Shown here: positions 55,164 through 64,000 of the stretch, in pieces | Layout: every line of letters begins with the position of its first letter | How positions within the stretch are numbered: position 1 is the first letter of the stretch | From: an uncultured Pelagibacteraceae bacterium | GTDB taxonomy: Bacteria; Pseudomonadota; Alphaproteobacteria; Pelagibacterales; Pelagibacteraceae | Assembly: GCA_902620465.1 (NCBI GenBank) | Contig: CACNIF010000001.1 | Location: 305,696-369,695, forward strand | DNA: 64,000 bases | Direction: 5' to 3' | Translations under genes and position numbers: made by a program | Notes under the pieces: model-generated | What the model was told of the DNA's origin: nothing | Database searches by the model: none | Seen by the model: only the letters and a program-made list of their open reading frames with translations

Positions 55164-56938
55164 TGAAATATCCAAAAGAGTATCTCGATGAAATAAAAAC
55201 TAGATTAAAAGTTTCATCAGTCGTATCTAAATTTGTGAGTTTAAAAAAAAGAGGAAAAGAATTTGTAGGTCTTTCACCTTTTAAAAATGAAAAAACACCT
55301 TCATTCACAGTTAACGATGAAAAAGAATTTTACCATTGTTTTGCTACGTCTGAACATGGAAACATTTTTGATTTTGTTATGAAAACACAAAATCTTAGAT
55401 TTGGTGAAGCTGTAAAGTATCTTGCAAATTTGGCTGGTATGCAACCTTATATGTTTACGAAACAAGATGAGGAGAGAGAAAAAAAATGGAAAGAGTATTG
55501 TTTAATTTTTGATCAATACGTCGAATTTTATCATGACGAGTTAATTAAAAATGAAACACATAACAATGCGAGAAATTATTTAAAAGATAGAAATATAAGC
55601 AAAGATCAAGTTAAAAAATTTAAAATAGGATATATCGAGAAAAATCCAAATTTTTTTGAAAAAATAAGAAGTAATTTCAGTGAAGAAGCTTTAATTGGAA
55701 CTGGATTATTTTATTTCGATGAAAAAAAGAAAATTCACGTAGAGAGATTCAAGGGCCGTATAATTTTTCCAATAAATAATATTTCTGGTAAATCAATTGC
55801 ACTTGGTGGAAGAATAATTGAAAAAAGTGATTACCTTGCCAAATATATTAATTCTCCTGAAACATCTTTTTTTAAAAAAGGTTCAAATTTATATAACTTA
55901 GATCAGGCTAGAAAATTGTCTAATAAGTTAAATCATATCTTTCTTGTTGAGGGTTATATGGATGTTGTTGGATTAGCAAAAAATAATATAGAAAATGTGG
56001 TTGCTAACTTGGGAACTTCACTTACCGACAAACAAATTTTAACATTAAATCAATTTTTCGATGATATTATAATTTGCTTCGATGGGGATGAGAGTGGTTA
56101 TAAAGCGGCTTTAAGAGCCGCAGAAAATTCTATTGTTTATTTAAAACCAGAAAAACAAATTTCATTTTTATTTTTACCTGACAAAGAGGATCCTGATAGT
56201 TTTGTGAATAAAAACGGCAAAGACTATTTTTTAAATTTTGTAAAAGAAAGTAAAATATCGATACACCAGTTTATTTTTGCACACTATAAAAAACATACTC
56301 AAAATAATCCATCATCTTTGGCAATTTTCGATAAAAAACTTAGGTCGATAGCAAACACTATTAAGGATGAATATATTAAAAAATACGTCTTAGAGTATTT
56401 TTTGGAAAAAATTTCCGAGCTAGCACCACATACTAATTTAAGTAAAAAATTCAATTATGTTAAAAAAGTTAAATCTCTAGAAACGACAAAAAAATACTTT
56501 AATGAAAGTAAATCGTTATCAGCAATAGAGCTTAAAGAATTTTCATTGCTTTATCTTATAATGAATAATTTGGAATTAATGAGGGAAAATCCTCATTTAA
56601 TTGAAAATGTAAGTTTATTTACCGAAGTTAATGAGCAAATTTTTTCAAAAATTTTATCAAAACTTAAACTTGATGGAGAACTCACTATTAAAGATTTAGA
56701 AATTGATAAACAACTAATTGAAAAAATTGATAAGTTTGCTCCAATTAAATATATCCTGGGTAAAAAGAATAAAAATGAACATGAGATAATTGGATTATTA
56801 GATGACATTAAAAGAGATCTGAATAGTTATAATCTTGAACTTAGAATCCAGGAGTTAGAATCGAAGTTTTCTAAAGATCTTAGTGAGACAACATTTAATG
56901 AGCTAAAAGAACTCAAAAAAAAGCAAAATATCAATTAA
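55160..56938 (+). CDS. dnaG: DNA primase
   Basis: FVGLSPFKNEKTPSFTVNDEKEFYHCFATSEHGNIFDFVM; Toprim VEGYMDVVGLA, CFDGDESG. Confidence 0.96.
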   Translation: MMKYPKEYLDEIKTRLKVSSVVSKFVSLKKRGKEFVGLSPFKNEKTPSFTVNDEKEFYHCFATSEHGNIFDFVMKTQNLRFGEAVKYLANLAGMQPYMFTKQDEEREKKWKEYCLIFDQYVEFYHDELIKNETHNNARNYLKDRNISKDQVKKFKIGYIEKNPNFFEKIRSNFSEEALIGTGLFYFDEKKKIHVERFKGRIIFPINNISGKSIALGGRIIEKSDYLAKYINSPETSFFKKGSNLYNLDQARKLSNKLNHIFLVEGYMDVVGLAKNNIENVVANLGTSLTDKQILTLNQFFDDIIICFDGDESGYKAALRAAENSIVYLKPEKQISFLFLPDKEDPDSFVNKNGKDYFLNFVKESKISIHQFIFAHYKKHTQNNPSSLAIFDKKLRSIANTIKDEYIKKYVLEYFLEKISELAPHTNLSKKFNYVKKVKSLETTKKYFNESKSLSAIELKEFSLLYLIMNNLELMRENPHLIENVSLFTEVNEQIFSKILSKLKLDGELTIKDLEIDKQLIEKIDKFAPIKYILGKKNKNEHEIIGLLDDIKRDLNSYNLELRIQELESKFSKDLSETTFNELKELKKKQNIN

Positions 56939-57004
56939 TTTATATTATTTATTAATGGATTTTTATAAATTTGACATTATATAAGACTCTTTAAAATTAT
57001 TGCT

Positions 57005-58828
57005 GTGGAAAGAATTATTACAAAATCGTTTGCAAGACTAATGGGTCGTGGAACCCATAGAGGATTTATTACTTACGAAGAACTAAGCAAATCCTTAGGT
57101 AAGAGGAATTTGTCTAATGAAAATCTTGCCCAAGCATTCATACATATCCTTGATGAAAAAGTTACTTTAGTAGAAAAAAAATCAGACTTTAAAGTTCTTA
57201 GAAAAAAGGACAGTTCCTCTAAAGAAGAAGGTAAAACTATCGAGAAAAGTGATGATCCTATTAGGATGTATCTTAGAGAAATGGGTGGTGTTGAGTTATT
57301 ATCTAGAGAAGGTGAAATAGCTATTGCTAAAAGAATCGAAGCTGGAAAAGATGTAATGTTAATAGCATTGTCTCAAAGCCCTATAACAGCTCAACAATTT
57401 TTTGAATGGAATGGAAAACTTCAAAAAGATGAAATTTTAGTTCGTGAGATTATTGATATTGATACAAATTATATGGAAGATGAAACAACTGGACCTAGTG
57501 CAAAACAAAAAAATTCTGGAGAATTAGAAAAAGAAGAAGGTGCTAGTGAGGAAGACGAGGATTTTAATCCCACACTTGCTGCAATGGAAAGTGAGATTAA
57601 ACCTAAGGTATTAAAAACAGTTAATTTATTAACTAAAGAATATAATAAACTTATCAAATACCAAAAAGAAAAATTAGACTGTGTGTTAAATTCAAAGACT
57701 TTTTCTCCTGCAAAAGAAAAAGGTCATGATAAAATTGTTAATGACATCTTAGAGAATATTAAATCTCTCCAATTGTCACCATCTGTTTTAGAAGAATTAG
57801 TTCAAAAACATTATGTAGAGAACAAAAAGATTGTTTCTCTAGAGGGAAATTTAATGAGGCTAGCTATAGATCAAAAGATTCCTCGAAATGAATTTATCAA
57901 GTTTTATATTGGTAATGAAATTAACCCTAATTTAAAAAAGTTTTTAGATACAAACTCTTTATGGAAGCAATTTTTCTCAAAAAATAAAGATGAATTCAAG
58001 AATATTAGAGATAGATTAGTTGAAATAAGTCATAAATTAGGGATGTCGGTAACTGACTATAAAAAGTTAGTTAGTAGAGTACAAAAAGGAGAAAAAGAAT
58101 CTAGAATTGCGAAAAAAGAAATGGTTGAAGCAAATTTGAGACTAGTTATCTCGATTGCCAAGAAATATACAAACAGAGGTTTACAATTTTTGGACTTAAT
58201 TCAAGAGGGAAATATAGGTTTAATGAAAGCAGTCGACAAATTTGAGTACAGAAGAGGTTATAAATTTTCTACTTATGCTACATGGTGGATACGACAAGCA
58301 ATAACAAGATCCATTGCTGATCAAGCAAGGACAATTAGAATTCCAGTCCACATGATAGAGACTATAAATAAGATTGTAAGAACTCAAAGATTAATTCTCA
58401 GTGAATTTGGAAGAGAAGCAACTCCAGAGGAACTGGCAAAAAAATTAAGAATGCCACTAGATAAAGTGAGAAAGGTTTTAAAAATTTCTAAAGAACCAGT
58501 ATCTTTAGAAAAACCAGTTGGTGATGAAGAAGATAGTAGTCTAGGAGATTTTATAGAAGATACGAAAGCCCTCGCACCTCTAGAACAAGCAATTAAATCT
58601 AATTTAGGAGAAGCAACGACAAAAATATTATCAACTCTTACACCTAGAGAGGAGAGAGTATTAAGAATGAGATTTGGGGTTGGTATGAATACAGATCATA
58701 CTCTAGAGGAAGTTGGTTTACAGTTCTCTGTCACACGTGAACGTATAAGACAAATTGAGGCGAAAGCTCTGAGGAAATTAAAACATCCAAGTAGATCGAA
58801 ACAGTTAAAGAGTTTCTTAGAAAGTTAA
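57005..58828 (+). CDS. rpoD: RNA polymerase primary sigma factor
   Basis: GTG start; [62 protein letters not shown]; region 4 HTH. Confidence 0.97.
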   Translation: MERIITKSFARLMGRGTHRGFITYEELSKSLGKRNLSNENLAQAFIHILDEKVTLVEKKSDFKVLRKKDSSSKEEGKTIEKSDDPIRMYLREMGGVELLSREGEIAIAKRIEAGKDVMLIALSQSPITAQQFFEWNGKLQKDEILVREIIDIDTNYMEDETTGPSAKQKNSGELEKEEGASEEDEDFNPTLAAMESEIKPKVLKTVNLLTKEYNKLIKYQKEKLDCVLNSKTFSPAKEKGHDKIVNDILENIKSLQLSPSVLEELVQKHYVENKKIVSLEGNLMRLAIDQKIPRNEFIKFYIGNEINPNLKKFLDTNSLWKQFFSKNKDEFKNIRDRLVEISHKLGMSVTDYKKLVSRVQKGEKESRIAKKEMVEANLRLVISIAKKYTNRGLQFLDLIQEGNIGLMKAVDKFEYRRGYKFSTYATWWIRQAITRSIADQARTIRIPVHMIETINKIVRTQRLILSEFGREATPEELAKKLRMPLDKVRKVLKISKEPVSLEKPVGDEEDSSLGDFIEDTKALAPLEQAIKSNLGEATTKILSTLTPREERVLRMRFGVGMNTDHTLEEVGLQFSVTRERIRQIEAKALRKLKHPSRSKQLKSFLES

Positions 58829-58839
58829 GTTTTATATTT

Positions 58840-58914
58840 GGGCCGTTAGCTCAATAGTAGAGTACTGCATTGACATTGCAGGGGTAGTTGGAGCGTAACC
58901 AACACGGCCCACCA
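58840..58914 (+). tRNA. tRNA-Val(GAC) with non-canonical D and T loops
   Basis: Manual fold: acceptor GGGCCGT/ACGGCCC, D stem GCTC/GAGT, anticodon stem CTGCA/TGCAG with loop TTGACAT, T stem GTTGG/CCAAC, encoded CCA; D loop AATAGTA, T loop AGCGTAA. Confidence 0.8.
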
Positions 58915-58988
58915 TTTAAAATTTCAATAGTAAAAAGATCTATTCTTGTTTAATATATCAATTTATTATAATAAGTTATTTTATGAAA

Positions 58989-59065
58989 GGGCCTGTAGCT
59001 CAGTTGGTTAGAGCAGTACACTCATAATGTATTGGTCCCAGGTTCGAGTCCTGGCGGGCCCACCA
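58989..59065 (+). tRNA. tRNA with CAT anticodon (Met elongator or Ile2)
   Basis: GGGCCTG/CGGGCCC acceptor, anticodon loop CTCATAA, canonical GGTTCGAGTCC T arm, encoded CCA. Confidence 0.92.
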
Positions 59066-59079
59066 TATATACAATTTAA

Positions 59080-59664
59080 TTATTTTAAAGAAAATTCTTT
59101 TAATGTTTTAAATAAGAAGTCGATATTACCATCATTGGAGTTTAATATTGATGCAAACTCCTCCTTTTGTGTTCTCGCTAAACTTAAGCCCTCTATTATT
59201 AAGTCTCTTATTAGCGGGTTATCTTGATTTTTTGTATAAATTCTCCAGTCAATTTTTACCTCAGGTCTTTCAGAAGTTCCTTTTAAAACACTATTAACAA
59301 TAGTGTAATTTTCACCTAAAACCTTTTTTGACAAAACATCAATTTCTGGATTTGTATATTCTGATAACCTACTAGAAAAACTTTTTAAAAAATAATCTTC
59401 GAATAATTGTAAATACTTAATTTTTTCTTCTTCACTCAAGTTTTTTCTGGCTGATCCTAGAGAATAAAAACCCACACCCTGAATGTCAACAGTTTCTTTT
59501 GCAATTACCTTCAACTTATTGATTTTTTCTTCTTGTGAAATATTTTTAGCTAATATTTCTGATGCTCTGTTAACTGTTGATTGAACGAATACATCAGGCT
59601 CAACAGAAAAAACATGAATAAAGTTAAAATTTAATAATATTAATATAAAAAAAATTTTTTTCAT
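59080..59664 (-). CDS. mlaC: MlaC/Ttg2D-family phospholipid transport periplasmic protein
   Basis: Signal peptide; GVGFYSLGSARKNLSEEEKIKYLQLFEDYFLKSFSSRL; VKIDWRIY ... LIRDLIIEGLSL. Confidence 0.85.
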   Translation of the reverse strand: MKKIFFILILLNFNFIHVFSVEPDVFVQSTVNRASEILAKNISQEEKINKLKVIAKETVDIQGVGFYSLGSARKNLSEEEKIKYLQLFEDYFLKSFSSRLSEYTNPEIDVLSKKVLGENYTIVNSVLKGTSERPEVKIDWRIYTKNQDNPLIRDLIIEGLSLARTQKEEFASILNSNDGNIDFLFKTLKEFSLK

Positions 59665-59687
59665 TTCTTTGTTGTACAGATAAAGAC

Positions 59688-60482
59688 TTAATTATTGTCT
59701 ATTTCTTCCCAATCTTCCTCATTTTTGTAGAAAATTTCAATATTTCCTTTTCTTAAATTGCTAATTTTGTTTTCTCTGTCTTGCAAATATAAACTTTTTA
59801 CCGATGCATAAAAGTCTATAGAATTTATTTCTAGATTGTCAAATGACTCAATATTATTTGATCTAAAATCGATACCCTCTACAGCCTTTGTTGCCATATA
59901 AAAACCCTCACTTAAATACTCGTTATTTCCGTGCATTGAAGCGTTATAGTAAGGATCACCTCCTAACACATTCATAAAGGAACCAGTTGTATCTCGTAAA
60001 GTCGAAGGTCCCAAAACAGGTAAAACTACGTAACAGCCTGGTCCAACTCCCCATGCACCTAAAGTTTGACCATAATCCTCCCTTTCGTATTTTGGAAAAC
60101 CCATTTGATTCGCAACATCAATAGTACCTAATATTCCAATAGTTGAGTTGACTACAAGCCTAGCCGTATTAATTATTGCTAGTTTAATATCACCCTGCAA
60201 AACATTATTCGGAATTGTAACTAAACTTGATAAATTTGTAACAAAATTATGAGTACCTTTTTGAACAGGATCTGGTAATTTTCTGTAACTTTCAGCAAGA
60301 GGTTTTATTATAGTTTTATCCAGACTTTGATTAAATGCAAAAGTTGCTCTATTTAAATTTTTGAAACAATCTTTAACTTTTTTTGGTTCTTTTTCTAACT
60401 TTAATTCACCATCAGAACCTGCGTTTGCATTCATTGTTAATAAAAAAATTGAAATTAAAATTATTGATAATTTTTTTAACAT
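59688..60482 (-). CDS. mlaA: MlaA/VacJ-family lipoprotein-like protein
   Basis: NLNRATFAFNQSLDKTIIKPLAESYRKLP; DYGQTLGAWGVGPGCYVVLPVLGPSTLRDTTG. Confidence 0.93.
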   Translation of the reverse strand: MLKKLSIILISIFLLTMNANAGSDGELKLEKEPKKVKDCFKNLNRATFAFNQSLDKTIIKPLAESYRKLPDPVQKGTHNFVTNLSSLVTIPNNVLQGDIKLAIINTARLVVNSTIGILGTIDVANQMGFPKYEREDYGQTLGAWGVGPGCYVVLPVLGPSTLRDTTGSFMNVLGGDPYYNASMHGNNEYLSEGFYMATKAVEGIDFRSNNIESFDNLEINSIDFYASVKSLYLQDRENKISNLRKGNIEIFYKNEEDWEEIDNN

Positions 60483-60589
60483 ACGAACTTATCTTATATA
60501 TTATTCTTAATTATGTAAATTAACATTTAATAATAAAAAATGTCCATAAAATGTTTATAAATAGCCTAAAATTGTATTAATATTTAAGC

Positions 60590-61318
60590 ATGAATAAAAT
60601 TTATGATTATTCACCGAATTTTAGCTTGCCAAAAAGGCAAAAAAAAAGAATAAAATTTATCATCATTCATTACACAGGCATGAAAAAAGAAATAGATTCT
60701 ATAAAGAGACTGCAGAATCCCAGGTCTAAAGTTAGTTCGCATTATTTAATAAAAAAAAATGGTAAAATATTAATTCTAGTTCCTGATCTTTACGAAGCTT
60801 GGCATGCTGGTTTATCAAAATGGAAAAATCATGAAAATTTAAATAAAAACTCAATTGGTATCGAAATTACTAATCCAGGTCACCAATATGGTTACAAAAA
60901 TTTTTCTAGGTTACAAATTTTTTCTCTAGAAAAACTTTTAATATCTTTAATTAAAAAATTCAGAATTAAAAAAAAATATATTCTTGGTCATTCAGATATA
61001 TCTCCCGATCGAAAAAAAGATCCAGGTGAAAAATTTCCTTGGGCAAAGCTGGCTAAAAATGGGTTGACCTGGTATCATAATTTAGATTTAAAAAAAATTA
61101 AAAAATTTAGAAAAGTTAAACTTTCATCTAAAATTGAGGAAAATATTTTTCTTAAAAATCTTTATAAAATTGGATATAAAAAGATTGAAGGTTTAAAAAT
61201 GAGTAAAAATATAGAATATCTTACAAAGGCTTTCCAAAGAAGATTTAGACAGGATTTAGTTGATGGTAAAATAGACCGAGAGTGTTTAATAATAAGTAAA
61301 AACCTTGTCTCTAATTAA
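60590..61318 (+). CDS. N-acetylmuramoyl-L-alanine amidase (AmpD-like, amidase_2)
   Basis: IIHYTGMKKEIDSIKRLQNPRSKVSSHYLIKKNGKI; NSIGIEITNPGHQYGY; GHSDISPDRKKDPGEKFPW. Confidence 0.9.
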   Translation: MNKIYDYSPNFSLPKRQKKRIKFIIIHYTGMKKEIDSIKRLQNPRSKVSSHYLIKKNGKILILVPDLYEAWHAGLSKWKNHENLNKNSIGIEITNPGHQYGYKNFSRLQIFSLEKLLISLIKKFRIKKKYILGHSDISPDRKKDPGEKFPWAKLAKNGLTWYHNLDLKKIKKFRKVKLSSKIEENIFLKNLYKIGYKKIEGLKMSKNIEYLTKAFQRRFRQDLVDGKIDRECLIISKNLVSN

Positions 61319-61363
61319 AAAGATTAAACTTGAAATTTTTTGATTTAATTATAGATTATCTTT

Positions 61364-61716
61364 GCCAGATGAACGATTTATCGCTTTAATTTTTTAAAGA
61401 GGAAAGTCCGGACTCTACAAGAATACAGTGCCAGGTAATTCCTGGCAGGGGCAACCCTAGGGATAGTGCCACAGAAAATAAACCGCCATAACATGGCAAG
61501 GGTGAAAAGGTGTGGTAAGAGCACACCGGTTCTATTGGTAACAATGAACGCTGGAAAACCCCACTGGGAGCAAAACTAAGTAGAGATGACAATGTTGAAA
61601 AACTAAAAGCAATTCTTGGCTAGTCATCAGGGTTAGTTGCTTGAGCTCAAAAGTGATTTTGAGCCTAGATAAATGATAAATTTAAATGACAGAACCCGGC
61701 TTACAGTTCATCTGGC
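61364..61716 (+). ncRNA. rnpB: RNase P RNA, bacterial class A
   Basis: GAGGAAAGTCCGGACTC, ACAGAAA, GGTAAGAGCACACCGG core motifs; terminal pairing gccagatgaac/gttcatctggc. Confidence 0.93.
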
Positions 61717-61826
61717 TTATCCAAAATAATTAAATTCAATATAAATGTTCACGTTTTGATTCATTTTTGATCAAATTTTTTACATTCATTCTACATTAAC
61801 CTAAGTGTTGACTCCTTTAATAAAAA

Positions 61827-61850
61827 CCCATAATATCCCATAAATTCCCA
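61827..61850 (-). promoter_or_regulatory. putative MraZ operator: three TGGG repeats at 10-bp period on the minus strand
   Basis: cccataatatcccataaattccca upstream of mraZ. Confidence 0.65.
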
Positions 61851-61880
61851 AAATAAAGGGAACAAAGAATTTTATGGCTT

Positions 61881-62336
61881 ATGTTTTTATCGACGTACGA
61901 AAACAAACTAGACAAAAAAGGAAGGGTGTCCGTGCCTGCAAGTTTTAGATCATATTTATCTAATCTTGGTTATAACGGTATAATTTGTTATCCTTCTTTC
62001 AATAATCAATCAATAGAAGCATGGCCTCAAGACAGAATAGAAAAAATTTCTAATACAATAGATACTCTTAGTCCATTTGAGGAAAAAAGAGATTTTTTCG
62101 CAACATCAATTTTATCTGAGAGCACAAATTTACAATTTGATAGTGAAGGTAGAATTTCACTAACCTCAAAATTACTAAAACATGCAAAAATAAAAAACAG
62201 TATGATTTTTGTTGGCCAAGGTAAAACATTCCAAATTTGGGAACCAATGGCATTCGAAAGATTTAAAACTAACGCTAGAAAAAAAGCAAATTTACATAGA
62301 GCTAGTCTTAAATGGGAGAGTCAACTTAACAAATAA
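61881..62336 (+). CDS. mraZ: transcriptional regulator MraZ
   Basis: YENKLDKKGRVSVPASFRSYL; FDSEGRISLTSKLLKHAKIKNSMIFVGQGKTFQIWEP. Confidence 0.95.
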   Translation: MFLSTYENKLDKKGRVSVPASFRSYLSNLGYNGIICYPSFNNQSIEAWPQDRIEKISNTIDTLSPFEEKRDFFATSILSESTNLQFDSEGRISLTSKLLKHAKIKNSMIFVGQGKTFQIWEPMAFERFKTNARKKANLHRASLKWESQLNK

Positions 62337-62348
62337 CGGGGGATAGAA

Positions 62349-63824
62349 ATGACAATTAATTTTAAGGTACCAGAAATTAAAGAATTACAGCCAAGACTTT
62401 TAGTAATGGGAATTGGTGGAGCAGGTGGAAATGCAATTAATGAGATGATTGATAATGGAATGCAAGGAGTTGAGTTTATTGCAGTAAATACTGATGCGCA
62501 GGATTTAAAGCACAGCAAAGCAAAATCAAAAATTCAAATTGGCTTAAATTTAACTAAAGGTTTAGGTGCAGGTGCAAAACTTGATATAGGTCAAGCAGCT
62601 GCTGATGAATCTTTAAATGATATTGTCAATATCTTACAGGGTGCTAACATGGTATTTATTGCAGCTGGAATGGGTGGTGGAACCGGTACAGGTGCTGCTC
62701 ATGTAATTGCTAGAGCTGCTAAAGAACTTAATATTTTAACTGTTGGTGTAGTCACTTTACCTTTTTTATATGAGGGACCATCAAGAATGAGAAGAGCTCA
62801 ACAAGGATTAGAGGAACTAAGAAGACACGTAGATACAATTATAGTTATCCCAAATCAAAATTTATTTAAGATTGCTAATGAACAAACTACTTTTGAGCAG
62901 TCGTTTAACTTATCAAATAACGTCCTGATGCATGGAGTGCAGAGTATTACTGATTTAATGGTAAGACCTGGATTAATAAATCTTGATTTTGCTGATGTTG
63001 AGTCTGTAATGGCCTCGATGGGTAAAGCGATGATGGGTACAGGCGAGGCTGAGGGTGAAGGTAGAGCAATGAAGGCAGCTGAGATGGCAATTAGTAACCC
63101 ATTAATCGATGATTATACCTTAAAAGGTGCCAAAGGATTATTAGTAAACATTACTGGGGGAAAGGATCTTAAGCTTTTTGAAGTTGATGAGGCAGTCAAT
63201 AAAGTTAGAGCAGAAGTAGATCCTGAGGCCGAATTAATTATTGGTGCCATCACAGATCCTGAACTTGACGGAAAAATGAGAGTTTCAATTGTTGCAACTT
63301 CTTTGGACGGTCAACAACCAGAAACTAAATCAGTAATTAATATGGTACATAGAATACAAAATAGAAATCCGGGTTATTCTGACTTTGTGGCCAATGGTAT
63401 GACACAATCTTTTCAATTTAGTGGAAACAACTCAAATCCGGTTTCCCATGGCGCGAACGCTCTCAAGCTTGAGAACGAGATTGTAACTAATAATTTACAA
63501 AGTCAAACAAACAATCAATCAGTAAGTGATGTGAATAATCAATATCATGAAGAGCTTTTGAAAAATCAGGAAATTGAGAAAATTGATAGTTTAAGTTCTG
63601 ACTATAATGAGATGCCTTTTTCACAAGAAACCTCTGAGCCTTTAGAAAAAATAGAAGAAGACCAGAATGATTTGAGAGAATTTGGCGTAGACACTAACGA
63701 ACCAGACTTATTTAGTTCTGAAAACGATAATTTAGATTCGAATGACCTCCTAAATTCTTCAGAAGATGAAAAAGAAGAGGATGATCTTGAAATTCCCGCA
63801 TTTTTAAGAAGGCAAAAAAATTAA
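62349..63824 (+). CDS. ftsZ: cell division protein FtsZ
   Basis: [52 protein letters not shown]-terminal peptide IPAFLRRQ. Confidence 0.97.
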   Translation: MTINFKVPEIKELQPRLLVMGIGGAGGNAINEMIDNGMQGVEFIAVNTDAQDLKHSKAKSKIQIGLNLTKGLGAGAKLDIGQAAADESLNDIVNILQGANMVFIAAGMGGGTGTGAAHVIARAAKELNILTVGVVTLPFLYEGPSRMRRAQQGLEELRRHVDTIIVIPNQNLFKIANEQTTFEQSFNLSNNVLMHGVQSITDLMVRPGLINLDFADVESVMASMGKAMMGTGEAEGEGRAMKAAEMAISNPLIDDYTLKGAKGLLVNITGGKDLKLFEVDEAVNKVRAEVDPEAELIIGAITDPELDGKMRVSIVATSLDGQQPETKSVINMVHRIQNRNPGYSDFVANGMTQSFQFSGNNSNPVSHGANALKLENEIVTNNLQSQTNNQSVSDVNNQYHEELLKNQEIEKIDSLSSDYNEMPFSQETSEPLEKIEEDQNDLREFGVDTNEPDLFSSENDNLDSNDLLNSSEDEKEEDDLEIPAFLRRQKN

Positions 63825-63842
63825 TGTTCTTCGAGAAAATAA

Positions 63843-64000
63843 ATGGAAGCCACCATAGTACCGGATAGATTAAATCACTATCCAGTATTGCTAAAAGAAC
63901 TCATTAGCATTATTTCCCCTCAATATGGTGGCACATTTATTGATTGTACTTTTGGTCAAGGTGGATATTCAAAAGAGATACTTAAATTTCCAAATACTAA
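63843..64000 (+). CDS. rsmH: 16S rRNA (cytosine1402-N4)-methyltransferase, truncated by window end
   Basis: [47 protein letters not shown]. Confidence 0.9.
   Translation, partial: MEATIVPDRLNHYPVLLKELISIISPQYGGTFIDCTFGQGGYSKEILKFPNT

Noticed and set aside
59027-59227. 66 aa plus-strand ORF starting inside the tRNA(CAT)
   Set aside because: Overlaps tRNA and runs antisense to mlaC.
61386-61592. 68 aa minus-strand ORF
   Set aside because: Lies entirely within the RNase P RNA.

Overview
AT-rich alphaproteobacterial chromosome segment, Pelagibacterales/SAR11-like by gene content and composition (inference). Two housekeeping blocks flank an accessory block. Left (about 1-12.5 kb): response regulator, MarR, ilvE, pgsA, uvrC, folB, SDR, uvrB, aspartate aminotransferase, ADP-ribosylglycohydrolase-like, trxB, ELM1-like. 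Right (about 50-64 kb): carB, carA, YqeY, dnaG, rpoD, two tRNAs, mlaC, mlaA, ampD, rnpB, mraZ, ftsZ, rsmH. The middle (about 13-50 kb) holds a near-complete type IV pilus (T4P) system: PilT, minor pilins, PilY1, PilD, a PilM-PilN fusion, PilO/P/Q/B/C and two major-type pilins. Interleaved with it is a partner-switching module: RsbW, RsbV and three SpoIIE/RsbU-type PP2C phosphatases with different sensor domains (GAF, a complete ammonium transporter, CHASE2). A FecR protein with a long Lys-rich tail, a TPR/beta-barrel protein and three tandem paralogous beta-propeller/beta-barrel surface proteins follow. Main points for follow-up: (1) the Amt-SpoIIE fusion and multi-sensor partner switch inside the T4P locus; (2) seven copies of CTCTAACACA/TGTGTTAGAG in the roughly 840 bp region upstream of pilMN; (3) a shared ACCCAWWWTGRACA-like motif upstream of pilA, pilMN, fecR and others; (4) a tRNA-Val(GAC) with intact stems but without the canonical D-loop GG and T-loop TTC; (5) a small reading frame with two in-frame TAG codons; (6) ftsZ located between mraZ and rsmH. 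All calls come from reading the sequence and supplied translations; no database search was run.
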